The notes beneath the pieces were generated by a model that ran no database searches, was not told the origin of the DNA, and saw nothing but the letters and a program-made list of their open reading frames with translations. A program made the position numbers and the translations under genes. From contig NZ_BAAAFC010000001.1 in assembly GCF_039523335.1 (NCBI RefSeq), positions 310,001 to 374,000 on the forward strand: a DNA stretch of 64,000 nt, written 5' to 3'. Shown here piece by piece: positions 41,746 to 50,901 of this stretch. The stretch's first letter is position 1. Every line of letters starts with the position of its first letter. This stretch comes from Marinobacter szutsaonensis (lineage in GTDB: Bacteria > Pseudomonadota > Gammaproteobacteria > Pseudomonadales > Oleiphilaceae).

Positions 41746-42894
41746 ATGGGCTTTGACGATTACCTCAAGATTCTGGCCAAGCACGATGGCTCGGACCTTT
41801 ACCTCAGTACCGGCGCCCCGCCCTGCGCCAAATTCCATGGTGCACTCAAGCCCATCGACCGGTCTCCCATGGCACCGGGTACCATCAAGGATATCGCCTA
41901 TACCATCATGGACGATGAGCAGATCGCGGAGTTCGAGCAGGAGCTCGAGATGAACCTGGCTTACAGCATTCGCAATATAGGCCGTTTCCGCATCAACATT
42001 TTCCGGCAACGTAATGAGATTTCGATCGTCGCCCGTAACATTGTGACCGAGATTCCGAACGCCGATGACCTTGGTCTGCCGCCGATTCTCAAGGATGTGG
42101 TGATGACCAAACGGGGTCTGGTTCTGTTCGTCGGTGCCACGGGATCGGGCAAGTCCACCTCTCTCGCCGCCCTTATCGATCACCGGAACAGCAATTCCGC
42201 CGGCCACATCATTACTATCGAAGATCCGGTGGAGTACATTCACCGCCATAAAAAGTGCATTGTTAACCAGCGCGAGGTAGGGGTTGATACCCGGAGCTTC
42301 CAGAAAGCGCTCAAAAACACCCTGCGGCAGGCACCGGACGTCATCCTGATCGGTGAGATCCGGGACCGGGAAACCATGGAACACGCCCTCGCCTTCGCCG
42401 AAACCGGGCACTTGTGTATTTCCACGTTGCACGCGAACAATGCCAACCAGGCGCTGGACCGCATCATCAACTTCTTCCCCGAGGAGCGACGCCCTCAGCT
42501 GCTGATGGATCTTTCGATGAACCTGCGCGCGTTTGTGTCTCAGCGACTCGTTCCGACGGTCGACAAGAAACGCTGTGCCGCCATCGAGATCCTGCTCGGC
42601 ACACCCACCATCAGTGAGCTGATCCTGCGTGGTGAAATCGACGGTATCAAGGAAATCATGGAGAAGTCGGCCAACCTGGGCATGCAGACCTTCGATCTGG
42701 CGCTGTTCAACCTGTGGAAGGAAGGCAAGATTTCCGAGGAAGAAGCGCTGAAGAACGCTGACTCTGCCAACAACCTGCGACTGAAGATCAAGTTACACGG
42801 TCAGGGTGGCGCCGACTCTTCCGCCGCTTCTGGCCCGACCGGCAGTGGCCTCTCCCTCAAAATCGAGGAAGACGAGGAAGATCCGGAAGATTAA
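41746..42894 (+). CDS. pilU: PilU-type twitching motility ATPase
   Basis: The 382-residue hexameric secretion ATPase supports type IV pilus retraction as partner of PilT. Walker A is GATGSGKST at residues 130-138. The Asp box is in IITIEDPVEYIHRHKKCIVN, Walker B is VILIGEIRDRETMEHAL and the His box is TGHLCISTLHANNA. The call as PilU rather than PilT rests on length (382, as in P. aeruginosa PilU) and the acidic C-terminal extension beyond residue 345. The usual neighbour pilT is not next to it. Confidence 0.88.
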   Translation: MGFDDYLKILAKHDGSDLYLSTGAPPCAKFHGALKPIDRSPMAPGTIKDIAYTIMDDEQIAEFEQELEMNLAYSIRNIGRFRINIFRQRNEISIVARNIVTEIPNADDLGLPPILKDVVMTKRGLVLFVGATGSGKSTSLAALIDHRNSNSAGHIITIEDPVEYIHRHKKCIVNQREVGVDTRSFQKALKNTLRQAPDVILIGEIRDRETMEHALAFAETGHLCISTLHANNANQALDRIINFFPEERRPQLLMDLSMNLRAFVSQRLVPTVDKKRCAAIEILLGTPTISELILRGEIDGIKEIMEKSANLGMQTFDLALFNLWKEGKISEEEALKNADSANNLRLKIKLHGQGGADSSAASGPTGSGLSLKIEEDEEDPED

Positions 42895-42902
42895 GGGGCG
42901 CT

Positions 42903-44105
42903 TCAGACATCCTCTGGCGGCGGCCGCAGGCCCCGCCAGGTAATCAGCACTGCAATAGCCATAGCCACGGCGCCTCCCCAGAAGGCTGCAGAAGTACTGA
43001 CGCCTTCCACAAGGAAGCCGGACATCCACGCCCCAGCCGCTCCTCCGGCGCCAAAAGTAAGCCCGCTGTATAGGGCCTGACCCTGGCCATGGTGGTGTTT
43101 CCCGAAGAAGCCCTGGATGTACTGAACAGAAATCGCGTGCAGGGCCCCATAGGAAGCCGCGTGAAGAAGCTGAGCGAAAATCAGCACCGCAACCACGTCG
43201 GTCAGCTCGGCTATCAACGCCCACCGGATCATCGTTAGCACCAGGGCTCCGATGGCAATCTGCCGTACGGAGAAACGTCGGGTAAACCGGTGCATTATCA
43301 GGAACAAACCGATTTCGGCGACCACACCCAGAGACCACAGCAGACCGATGGGCAGCTTGCCATAGCCATGCTGTTCAAGATGTATGCTGAAGAAGGTGTA
43401 GTAGGGCCCGTGGGATACCTGAAGCAGAAAATTCATCACGAAGAAGGTCACCACCGCAGGATGAGTAACAATCTCCTTCAGACTGCCCTTTGGCGCTCTC
43501 TGTTTGACCTCTCCCTGCTCTGACGGTACCAGAAACGCCGAGACTGCGATCCCCGCAAACACTGGCAGCAGCAGCCAGGGAAGAGAGCTGACAGGCACAA
43601 ATTCTAGGATACCACCGACCCCGGCTACCGCAGCGATAAAGCCGACCGAACCCCAAAGCCGGACCCGCCCATACTTCTCTTTCTGCTTACCGAGGGTGCG
43701 CAGCGTAATCACCTCGTACAGAGGCAGGATGGCATTCCAGAAGAAGGTGAAGGCGAGCATGACCAGCAGCAGGCCATAGAAGCCCGGTTCCAGAAATACG
43801 CCGGCAAAGAACAGCGAGCCGGTAATAGCACCAAACCTCACCAGCCTGACCCGCTGACCACTCTTGTCGCCAAGCCAGCCCCAAACGCTAGGCGCGACAA
43901 TCTTTGTAAGCTGAATGGTCGCCATCAACGTGGCGATCTGGAGATAGGTGTAACCCTGCCCCTCGAGGTAAAGCGACCAATACGGAAGCAGTCCGCCCAA
44001 AAGGGCGAAGAACCAGAAATAAAGATTCGAAAGCCGCCAGTAAATACCAGCACTCCTGAAGAAATATCGTGAGATTTGGCGGATTCGGCCGGGCAGACCG
44101 TTCAA
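42903..44105 (-). CDS. MFS transporter, phenylpropionate-permease-like; start inside repeat element 2
   Basis: A 12-helix major-facilitator protein of about 400 residues. WRLSNLYFWFFALLGGLLPY and the following short loops resemble the HcaT/PPP family. The substrate is unknown. The start is unclear. The frame opens at TTG 44105, so the first nine or ten residues (LNGLPGRIR) would be translated from the left arm of the hairpin element at 44079-44193, with no Shine-Dalgarno before it. The next in-frame ATG is beyond helix 1. An ATT codon at IYWRLSN, preceded by AGGAG at good spacing, is an alternative rare start. It converges on pilU with an 8-bp gap. Loss of the native start through element insertion is possible. 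Confidence 0.75.
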   Translation of the reverse strand: MNGLPGRIRQISRYFFRSAGIYWRLSNLYFWFFALLGGLLPYWSLYLEGQGYTYLQIATLMATIQLTKIVAPSVWGWLGDKSGQRVRLVRFGAITGSLFFAGVFLEPGFYGLLLVMLAFTFFWNAILPLYEVITLRTLGKQKEKYGRVRLWGSVGFIAAVAGVGGILEFVPVSSLPWLLLPVFAGIAVSAFLVPSEQGEVKQRAPKGSLKEIVTHPAVVTFFVMNFLLQVSHGPYYTFFSIHLEQHGYGKLPIGLLWSLGVVAEIGLFLIMHRFTRRFSVRQIAIGALVLTMIRWALIAELTDVVAVLIFAQLLHAASYGALHAISVQYIQGFFGKHHHGQGQALYSGLTFGAGGAAGAWMSGFLVEGVSTSAAFWGGAVAMAIAVLITWRGLRPPPEDV

Positions 44106-44193
44106 AAATGTGGAGCGCCATGAATGGCGCGACCAAGCCCTACAGGGACGTATTCACGGGCGTGTTTTGAACGGTCTGCCCGGCCGAATCCGC
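44079..44193. repeat. long-arm hairpin element, copy 2 (between aroC and MFS gene)
   Basis: A perfect 29-bp inverted repeat (arms 44079-44107 and 44165-44193; left arm begins GCGGATTCGGCCGGGC and ends CGTTCAAAA) encloses a 57-base core. An inner perfect hairpin, GCGCCAT-GA-ATGGCGC, is at 44115-44130 and TACAGGGACGT at 44141-44151. The core matches the reverse complement of the element at 40688-40801. Of 28 aligned arm positions 20 are identical, and the 8 differences are matched on both arms. The element lies after aroC and covers the apparent MFS start. Confidence 0.85.
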
Positions 44194-44219
44194 TTCTCCC
44201 AAGCCAAAGACCAGGGAGG

Positions 44220-45314
44220 TCAAAGCTGCCCAAGCACAGGCGTAGAAACTTCCACATCACCATTCTGACCGCGATGGCGCAGGTAGTGATCCATCAGAAC
44301 AATGGCCATCATGGCTTCAGCAATCGGCGTGGCCCTGATGCCAACACAGGGGTCGTGACGGCCAGTGGTGATCACTTCCACTGGATTGCCATTCACATCA
44401 ATACTGCGCCCCGGCAAACGGAGGCTGGAAGTCGGCTTCAGAGCAATGCTTGCCACGATCGGTTGACCGGAGGAAATGCCGCCAAGCACGCCGCCGGCGT
44501 TGTTGGACAGGAAACCTTCCGGCGTCATTTCATCCCGGTGCTCGGTGCCCTTCTGCTCAACCGAATCAAAACCGGCGCCGATCTCCACGCCCTTCACTGC
44601 GTTGATACTCATCAACGCATGGGCCAGATCTGCATCGAGGCGGTCGAAAATCGGCTCGCCAAGGCCCGGAGGAACACCATCGGCAACCACGTTGATCCGG
44701 GCACCGATGGAATCGCCCTCTTTCCGGAGCGCATCCATGTAGGCTTCCATTTCCGGCACCTTGTCGGCGTCCGGGCAGAAGAACGGGTTCTGGTGCACCT
44801 GGTCCCAGTCCAGCTTTTCCGCCTTGATGGGGCCAAGTTGGGAAAGGTAGCCGCGGATCTTGATGCCAAGGCGCTGCTCCAGGAATTTGCGGGCGACGGC
44901 GCCGGCAGCGACACGCATGGCAGTCTCGCGGGCCGATGAGCGGCCACCGCCACGGTAGTCACGAACGCCGTACTTGTGCGCGTAGGTGTAATCGGCATGG
45001 GCCGGCCGGAACTGCTCGGAGATCTTGGAATAGTCCTTGGAGCGCTGATCGGTATTCTCGATGATCAGGCCAATAGGTGTTCCGGTGGTCTTGCCCTCGA
45101 ACACCCCGGACAGGATCTTCACCTCGTCCGCCTCGCGGCGCTGGGTGGTATGGCGGGATGTGCCCGGCTTGCGACGATCCAGATCCCGCTGCATGTCGGC
45201 TTCCGAAAGCTCCAGACCCGGAGGGCAGCCGTCGATAATGCAGCCAAGCGCGGCACCGTGGCTCTCACCGAAGGTGGTTACTGTGAACAGTTTTCCATAA
45301 GTATTTCCCGACAT
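44220..45314 (-). CDS. aroC: chorismate synthase
   Basis: The 364-residue FMN-dependent lyase makes chorismate from EPSP, the last step of the shikimate pathway. The three family signatures are present: [20 protein letters not shown] at about residues 16-35, the central [20 protein letters not shown], and the C-terminal [17 protein letters not shown]. Full length. It is followed by repeat element 2 and then the MFS gene, and preceded by prmB (37-bp gap). prmB-aroC-MFS occurs also in pseudomonads. Confidence 0.97.
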   Translation of the reverse strand: MSGNTYGKLFTVTTFGESHGAALGCIIDGCPPGLELSEADMQRDLDRRKPGTSRHTTQRREADEVKILSGVFEGKTTGTPIGLIIENTDQRSKDYSKISEQFRPAHADYTYAHKYGVRDYRGGGRSSARETAMRVAAGAVARKFLEQRLGIKIRGYLSQLGPIKAEKLDWDQVHQNPFFCPDADKVPEMEAYMDALRKEGDSIGARINVVADGVPPGLGEPIFDRLDADLAHALMSINAVKGVEIGAGFDSVEQKGTEHRDEMTPEGFLSNNAGGVLGGISSGQPIVASIALKPTSSLRLPGRSIDVNGNPVEVITTGRHDPCVGIRATPIAEAMMAIVLMDHYLRHRGQNGDVEVSTPVLGQL

Positions 45315-45351
45315 GATTCAGTATCTTATCCAGTTCTTGTGAGAATTCGAT

Positions 45352-46254
45352 TTAACCGCGGGCCTGCCAGGCGCGCAGGTCTTCCGCGCGCAGCAGAAAC
45401 ACTCCGTCACCGCCATTTTCAAACTCCAGCCAGGTGAACGGCAGGTCCGGATAGGCCTGGTCCAGGGCGACCCAGCTGTTGCCCACTTCCACGATCAGCA
45501 GGCCCTCTTCGGTGAGGTGGTCGGCGGCTTTCGCCAGGATACGGTGGGCGATATCCAGACCATCTGCCCCTGCGGCAAGCCCCAACTCCGGCTCATGACG
45601 GTATTCGTCCGGCATGTCCGCCAGGTCCTCAGCATCCACGTACGGAGGATTGCTCAGAATGACATCGTAGCGGCCGGTAATATTCTCGAATACATCAGAC
45701 TTTACGGTGCGTACCCGGTTGCGGACGTCATGAAGATCAATATTTGATTCGGCAACTGCCAGTGCGTCCCCGGAAATATCGGACAGATCCACCTCGGCAT
45801 CCTCGAACACCATGGCAGCACCAATGCCAATGCAGCCACTACCCGTGCAAAGATCAAGGATCCGGGCAACTTCGGTATCGCCCAGCCAGGGCTGGAGGCC
45901 ATTTTCCAGCAGTTCACCAATTGGCGACCGGGGCACCAGCACGCGTTCGTCCACGTGGAACGGCATGCCCATGAACCAGGCCTCGCCCAGCAGGTACGCG
46001 AGCGGAACGCGGTCGTTCACCCGGCGTTCGATTCGATCGAGAATCATGGCGCGTTCGTCACGAGTGAGCCGGGCGTCGAGAAACAGGGTGTTGTTTTCCA
46101 GCGGCAGGTTCAGGCTGCGCATCACCAGCTGGACCGCTTCGTCCCAGACGTTATCGGTGCCATGACCAAAAAACAGTGGCGACGCCGCAAACTGCGTCGA
46201 GGCATAGCGAAGGTAATCGCGAACGGTCTGAAGATCGTCGATGGGGCTGGTCAC
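45352..46254 (-). CDS. prmB: 50S ribosomal protein L3 glutamine methyltransferase
   Basis: The 300-residue HemK-type N5-glutamine methyltransferase carries the SAM loop [20 protein letters not shown] and the catalytic [14 protein letters not shown]. The N-terminal [20 protein letters not shown] matches PrmB rather than the release-factor enzyme PrmC, and the neighbour aroC supports this. The start is GTG 46254, with AGGA nine bases upstream. Confidence 0.93.
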   Translation of the reverse strand: MTSPIDDLQTVRDYLRYASTQFAASPLFFGHGTDNVWDEAVQLVMRSLNLPLENNTLFLDARLTRDERAMILDRIERRVNDRVPLAYLLGEAWFMGMPFHVDERVLVPRSPIGELLENGLQPWLGDTEVARILDLCTGSGCIGIGAAMVFEDAEVDLSDISGDALAVAESNIDLHDVRNRVRTVKSDVFENITGRYDVILSNPPYVDAEDLADMPDEYRHEPELGLAAGADGLDIAHRILAKAADHLTEEGLLIVEVGNSWVALDQAYPDLPFTWLEFENGGDGVFLLRAEDLRAWQARG

Positions 46255-46343
46255 AAGGATCGTTTCCTGTTCTGGCGCATGTCAGCGCGGGATTATACGC
46301 TGTTTGGCCCTGCTCCTGCAGCCTAAACCAGCCCGGATGCCAC

Positions 46344-47555
46344 TTAGATAGCCAGCGGACCAGAGCTGCTCCTGTTCGCCTCGTACCGGTCCAACGCCAG
46401 GGCCATACGCTCGCGCCCGAGCTGAATCAGTTCCGGGGCCTTATGGTAGTCGTAGGTCCGGCAGGCATTTTTGGGCACGTTGACCAGAAGATCCGGCGGA
46501 TAACCGGCGATTTTGTACTGCACCAGCGCGCTCTGCATGGTCTCGATGGTCAGGTTCATCACATCGAACTTGCCAATGCCCAGCTTGTCCCAGTCGATGG
46601 TTTCGTGATCTTCCTGCTGTTTCTTATCGGATTGTTTTTTGTCGTGGTTCTTGTGGTTTTCTTTTTTGTGGACCTCACGACTGATTTTCTCCTCAGGACT
46701 TTCGCCATTGTCGGCTTTCCGGGCTCCGAGCGACTTGATGGCATCCCAGTCAAACCAGCGGGACGCCTTATCCCGGATGGCGTCGACCCACTCTTCCATG
46801 TCCGACGCTTCCTCGTCATGGACAAAGGCCGCGTCCGGGATCCGCTGGCGCTGGTCATCTTCGCCACTGAGGTTGACCGCGACAATCAGATCCGCGTGGG
46901 CAGAGATGGTCGGGATAATGGGTAACGGGTTCAACAGCGCCCCATCCACCAGCACGCGCCCATTCAGCACCAAAGGTGTCACGACACTGGGGATGGCAAC
47001 GGAGGCGCGGATGGCCTGATCCAGCGGGCCTTCCTGGAACCAGACTTCCTTGTGGGCAAGGAGGTCCGTGGCAACCGCCGTGTAGGCCAGGGGCAGGTCT
47101 TCGATCCGGGTATCACCCAGCATCTCCCGGACCACGGAAAAAATCTTCTCGCCCCGAATGGCACCCACGGAGTTGAAGGTGACATCCAGCAACTTGAGCA
47201 CATCGAACTGGCCAAGGCCGGTGACCCAGTCCTTGTAGTCCTTCATCTTGCCGGCGCCATACATGCCACCGATGAGCGCCCCCATGGAGCACCCCGATAT
47301 CGCCACAATCTCGTAACCGCGCTCATTCAGGATCTCGATGGCGCCGATATGGGCATAGCCCCGTGCGCCGCCACTACCGAGGGTTAGCGCAACGGTCTGT
47401 TTGCGCTTGGTCCCGGGAGGGTGTTTCCGGGTGTCGGCAGGAGCCTCCGCCGCTGACACATCGGAACTTTGCAGGACCTTGGAAATGTTGTCCTGCGGAA
47501 CATCTGAATCCGGTTTTTCCGGGGAATCCCCATTCTTTCCCTGATCCCTGGCCAT
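46344..47555 (-). CDS. patatin-like phospholipase (RssA/YchK type) with charged insert
   Basis: The 403-residue cytoplasmic lipid acyl hydrolase has oxyanion motif GSGGARGYAHIG (residues 60-71), nucleophile elbow GCSMG with Ser90, and catalytic Asp204 in VDGALLNPLP, so the Ser-Asp dyad is complete. Residues 278-322 are a Lys/Glu/His-rich insert (VHKKENHKNHDKKQSDKKQQ) absent from short RssA proteins. The first 50 residues are disordered. The substrate is unknown. It lies 4 bp after the DUF4892-like gene, so co-transcription is likely. Confidence 0.85.
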   Translation of the reverse strand: MARDQGKNGDSPEKPDSDVPQDNISKVLQSSDVSAAEAPADTRKHPPGTKRKQTVALTLGSGGARGYAHIGAIEILNERGYEIVAISGCSMGALIGGMYGAGKMKDYKDWVTGLGQFDVLKLLDVTFNSVGAIRGEKIFSVVREMLGDTRIEDLPLAYTAVATDLLAHKEVWFQEGPLDQAIRASVAIPSVVTPLVLNGRVLVDGALLNPLPIIPTISAHADLIVAVNLSGEDDQRQRIPDAAFVHDEEASDMEEWVDAIRDKASRWFDWDAIKSLGARKADNGESPEEKISREVHKKENHKNHDKKQSDKKQQEDHETIDWDKLGIGKFDVMNLTIETMQSALVQYKIAGYPPDLLVNVPKNACRTYDYHKAPELIQLGRERMALALDRYEANRSSSGPLAI

Positions 47556-47559
47556 GATC

Positions 47560-48471
47560 TCACCTCGAAATGACGGTCACTTCCACCCGATCTCCCTGAC
47601 GATCCGGGCTTTCCATGGGTATAAAGGGGCCAACTACCAGTATTTTCTGCTGCTCCCGGGATATCCCGATACGCGCCAACACGTCGGCGAGGGACTCAGT
47701 TGCCCCCCGGGCGCGCTCGAGGGAATCCTCGACGGATTCTTCAGCACCCAGTGACGAAAACCCTACCAGAACAACCATAGCGCCTTCTTCCGTTGCTCGT
47801 TCCCTCAGGTTGCTGCGATCAGTTGCATCCCAGTCAAACTGGTAGGTAAATCCGCCCTGATAGTGAACAATCAAGGGACCGAACACCCGATCGGAACCGG
47901 TGTCGAATCCGGGTACAACGGCACCTTCACCGAGCCGGAGGTGTTCTACCCAGACATACTCACGCAAGTTGCCGCGGGTTACGGTGTAAACAAGCGTCAG
48001 CCAACGGGTTCCATCCTCATCCAGTGATCCGGCAACCAGGTAATCCTGGTCGGAATCCCGACCGTTGAGGATCGCCTGGCCAAAAATCCGGTTGGCCCAG
48101 ATAACACTACGACCACAGCTGACTCCGGAGCATTCAAACAACAAGCTGGCGCTTCGGGCCTGCAAGAGCCGCTGATAATAATCCCGTGCCTCTTCCCGGC
48201 TCGAATCCCGGTTGATCTGGTACATTCGACCCTCGCCGGAGACCGGCAACCGGGCCATTGTGCTCGAGCGGATCTCGTCATTCACTTCGCGCACAGGGCT
48301 GAAAAGCACCAGATGGCCGTTGGACTGAATACGGCTACTGGTTTCCAGCTGCGACTGGGGGAACGGTTCCGGAAAGCCAGACGCCAAAGCCCCATTTGAA
48401 AGTGTAGCCAACAGGACCAGCATCCCGCCAAGGGATTTAACGAACCATTTTGCGCTCAAGTTTTTAACCAT
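47560..48471 (-). CDS. DUF4892-like periplasmic protein with OmpA-like C-terminus
   Basis: The 303-residue secreted protein has a signal peptide ending near residue 30 (NGALASGFPEPF). The N-terminal two thirds look like DUF4892 (HLVLFSPVREVNDEIR, then ARLPVSGEGRMYQINRDSS and SLLFECSGVSCGRSVIWANR). The last 70 residues (LERARGATESLADVLARIGI to GDRVEVTVISR) resemble the helix-strand end of OmpA-type peptidoglycan-binding domains. Role unknown. Its start overlaps the end of the hydrolase gene by 8 bp, linking hydrolase, this gene and the patatin in one unit. Confidence 0.75.
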   Translation of the reverse strand: MVKNLSAKWFVKSLGGMLVLLATLSNGALASGFPEPFPQSQLETSSRIQSNGHLVLFSPVREVNDEIRSSTMARLPVSGEGRMYQINRDSSREEARDYYQRLLQARSASLLFECSGVSCGRSVIWANRIFGQAILNGRDSDQDYLVAGSLDEDGTRWLTLVYTVTRGNLREYVWVEHLRLGEGAVVPGFDTGSDRVFGPLIVHYQGGFTYQFDWDATDRSNLRERATEEGAMVVLVGFSSLGAEESVEDSLERARGATESLADVLARIGISREQQKILVVGPFIPMESPDRQGDRVEVTVISR

Positions 48472-49384
48472 TGGTCAGAAATGCCCTTACCGCCTCTGCT
48501 ACCGGTACGGTATCGCCATCGAGATGGCAGTGGTGGCCGCCCGGAACACGCGCCATTGTGAGATTCCCGATCCGCTCTGCCCTGTCGTCCAGGCCTTTGC
48601 GATGGGAGAGCAGGCCTTCGTCAGCACGCACGAACAACGTCGGCGTTTTGATGGCTTCCAGGGAAGCCAGCACCTGCTCCTCTGTCATCATCAGCGGGGA
48701 TGGGTGACGAAGACGCGGATCTGTACACCATACGTAACCGTCGCCAAAAGGTTTCATATTCCGCGGCACCAGGGTCAGTGCCGCCTCGTGGCTCAGCGGG
48801 CTGACACCGCCCTCGCGGGCCTTTGCCGCGGTCGTCAGATTCGGGTAGACCACCGACTTGCCCGAGCCATTCAGGCGTTTCTTGATGGCCCTTCTCAACT
48901 GGGGGATCGTTTCTTCAACCGGGCGGCTGATGGCGCCAAGACTATCAATCATCACCAGGTGCCGGACCTTTTCCGGAAAAGCCGCGGCGTAAAGGGCGCT
49001 GACGATGCCGCCGAGCGAGTGCCCCACCAGGTCGACCCGGCTTTCATCCAATTCGCTGAAATGCCGTTCGATAACTTCGGCCAGATCCGCCACATAATCC
49101 ATCAGCAGGTAGGACTGGCCCGGTGACCGGTGCCCGGATTTTCCATGCCCGGCCATATCGATGGCATGGACATCGGCCAGCGTTGCGAGTTCCGGGGCAA
49201 GTTTCGAGAAGGTCAGACTGTTATCCAGCCAGCCGTGGAGCATCAGAACCGGTGGTTGCCCGCTAACGCCCGGATTGGCAGACCAGGAAAGGCCGGCAAG
49301 ATCGATGTTTTCTAGCTGCCAGACGGTTTCCGAGCAACACAACGGGTTTCCGGCAGATCGTGCGGTTTCAGACATATCGTTCAT
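48464..49384 (-). CDS. alpha/beta-fold hydrolase
   Basis: A 306-residue single-domain serine hydrolase. The oxyanion region is PVLMLHGWLDNSLTF, the nucleophile elbow is LVGHSLGGIVSALYAAAFPE, and the catalytic histidine is likely in GGHHCHLDGDTV at the end. No signal peptide. The substrate cannot be inferred; relatives include esterases and haloalkane dehalogenase-like enzymes. It starts 13 bp after the PilZ gene and overlaps the next gene by 8 bp. Confidence 0.87.
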   Translation of the reverse strand: MNDMSETARSAGNPLCCSETVWQLENIDLAGLSWSANPGVSGQPPVLMLHGWLDNSLTFSKLAPELATLADVHAIDMAGHGKSGHRSPGQSYLLMDYVADLAEVIERHFSELDESRVDLVGHSLGGIVSALYAAAFPEKVRHLVMIDSLGAISRPVEETIPQLRRAIKKRLNGSGKSVVYPNLTTAAKAREGGVSPLSHEAALTLVPRNMKPFGDGYVWCTDPRLRHPSPLMMTEEQVLASLEAIKTPTLFVRADEGLLSHRKGLDDRAERIGNLTMARVPGGHHCHLDGDTVPVAEAVRAFLTNG

Positions 49385-49397
49385 GAAGTGGAACGCC

Positions 49398-49757
49398 TCA
49401 CATGGTGTGCGTGGGGCGATCGGAACTCAGGGAGCCGGCCAGGTAGGATTCAATCTTGGTACGAGCCGTTTCATCGTCGCCGTTGAACTGCACGCCGATA
49501 CCCGCCGCGCGGTTCCCCTGGGCACCCTTGGGTGTTATCCAGATGACCTTGCCAGCCACAGGGATCTTTTCAGGCTCATCCATCAGGTTGAGCAGGAGAA
49601 AAACCTCATCACCGAGCTGGTACTGTTTCTGCGTCGGGATAAACAGTCCGCCCTGACGGATGTAGGGCATGTAGGCGGCATACAGCACTGCCTTGTCCTT
49701 GATGGTCAGGGTGAGAATGCCACTGCGCGCGCCAAAGCCTGGGCCCATATCTGACAC
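49398..49757 (-). CDS. pilZ: PilZ-domain type IV pilus protein
   Basis: The 119-residue protein is the short, founding PilZ type found next to holB in Pseudomonas and Xanthomonas, needed for pilus biogenesis. YMPYIRQGGLFIPTQKQYQL and VIWITPKGAQGNRAAGIGVQ are typical. The N-terminal RxxxR c-di-GMP motif is absent, as in this subgroup, so c-di-GMP binding is not expected. It lies 112 bp after holB. Confidence 0.88.
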   Translation of the reverse strand: MSDMGPGFGARSGILTLTIKDKAVLYAAYMPYIRQGGLFIPTQKQYQLGDEVFLLLNLMDEPEKIPVAGKVIWITPKGAQGNRAAGIGVQFNGDDETARTKIESYLAGSLSSDRPTHTM

Positions 49758-49869
49758 CTTTTATTGTGTTGTCACGGTAACTCGTCCATACCGGGATAAG
49801 AAAATCCCTGTCATTTCGCAATCATAGCAGCTTGGGCCCCCATAGGCGTAGCCCTTGCCGGGATTGCGG

Positions 49870-50901
49870 TCAGCCGGCCTTGCGTCTCTTGGGCATCAGG
49901 GCCTGCCAGGCCAGCAACAACCGGCTGGCTTCAAGCTCCGGATTGGCGTTGTAGACGCCGGCCGCCCTGGACTCCCGGATCATGTCCATTAGCTCATGGG
50001 CCCGCCACGCCGGGTTCCGCTTTGCCAGGAATCCTAGCATGTCCGCTGCCTCCGCGTCCGTAGCCTGGCCACCAGCCGCCATGCGTGCCAAGTCGGCCGC
50101 CCAGCCTTCGAACAGGAAAAGTGCATCTTCCAACCCCATGGCTTTGAACGCCTTGGCAGCCTCGGCCACGGACATCTGCCCCTTCATGAACTGCCGGAAG
50201 CTTTCGAAAGCCTCATCGCGGAGCTTGAGAAACTCGCCATTGACGTATTCAAGGGCAAGTCGCGGTGCGTTGCCCGCTAGCATTAAAGCCTTGGCCAGCA
50301 CCTCTGCAGAAGGTCGCTGATCTTTATCCAGCTCGGTTACCTTCGCCACCAGCCAGCGTTCCGCCTGGTCCCTTGCGGGCACCGGAATGTTCAGAGTCTG
50401 ACAACGGGAACGAATGGTGGGCAGCACGGGGCGACCGCTTTCCTGGAGCAGCAGCAGGGTGACGTCCGGCAGTGGTTCTTCCAGGGTTTTGAGCAAGGCG
50501 TTCGCGGCGTTGATGTTGAGCTGGTCGGCCCGATCAATGATCGCCACCTTGTGATGGGCGACCTGGGGCGAGCCCACGGCAAATGACGACAGCGCCCGGA
50601 TCTGGTCCACCTTTACCATACGGGACTTTTCCGGCGCGTAGATCCGCACATCCGGATGGCTGCCGGCGGCAACCAGTTCACATTGCTTGCAGTGGCCACA
50701 GGCAACCGGAAGACCCGATTCATTCTTCACTGGCCGGTCGCAAAGCAGCAACCCTGCCACGGCTTCCGCCCAGACCCGCTTCCCGACACCCCGCTCGCCA
50801 TTAATGATCAGGGCATGGGGCAGCCGGTCCTCGGCAAGCCGGGCCTGGATCTGTTGCCAGGCTCGCTGGAGCCAGGGCATGTCTTGGGCAATATCGGTCA
50901 C
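49870..50901 (-). CDS. holB: DNA polymerase III delta-prime subunit
   Basis: The 343-residue clamp-loader subunit has a degenerate P-loop, NGERGVGKRVWAEAVAG, a zinc module (CDRP followed by CGHCKQC), and an SRC-like segment TIRSRCQTLNIPVP. Length matches E. coli HolB (334). GTG 50901 overlaps the stop of the transglutaminase gene (GTGA). In many relatives tmk precedes holB; here the DUF58-transglutaminase pair does. Confidence 0.92.
   Translation of the reverse strand: MTDIAQDMPWLQRAWQQIQARLAEDRLPHALIINGERGVGKRVWAEAVAGLLLCDRPVKNESGLPVACGHCKQCELVAAGSHPDVRIYAPEKSRMVKVDQIRALSSFAVGSPQVAHHKVAIIDRADQLNINAANALLKTLEEPLPDVTLLLLQESGRPVLPTIRSRCQTLNIPVPARDQAERWLVAKVTELDKDQRPSAEVLAKALMLAGNAPRLALEYVNGEFLKLRDEAFESFRQFMKGQMSVAEAAKAFKAMGLEDALFLFEGWAADLARMAAGGQATDAEAADMLGFLAKRNPAWRAHELMDMIRESRAAGVYNANPELEASRLLLAWQALMPKRRKAG

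Noticed and set aside
44079..44193. Classical MITE or insertion sequence remnant
   Set aside because: There are terminal inverted arms, but no target-site duplication is visible at either copy and the arms differ between copies, unlike transposase-recognised ends.
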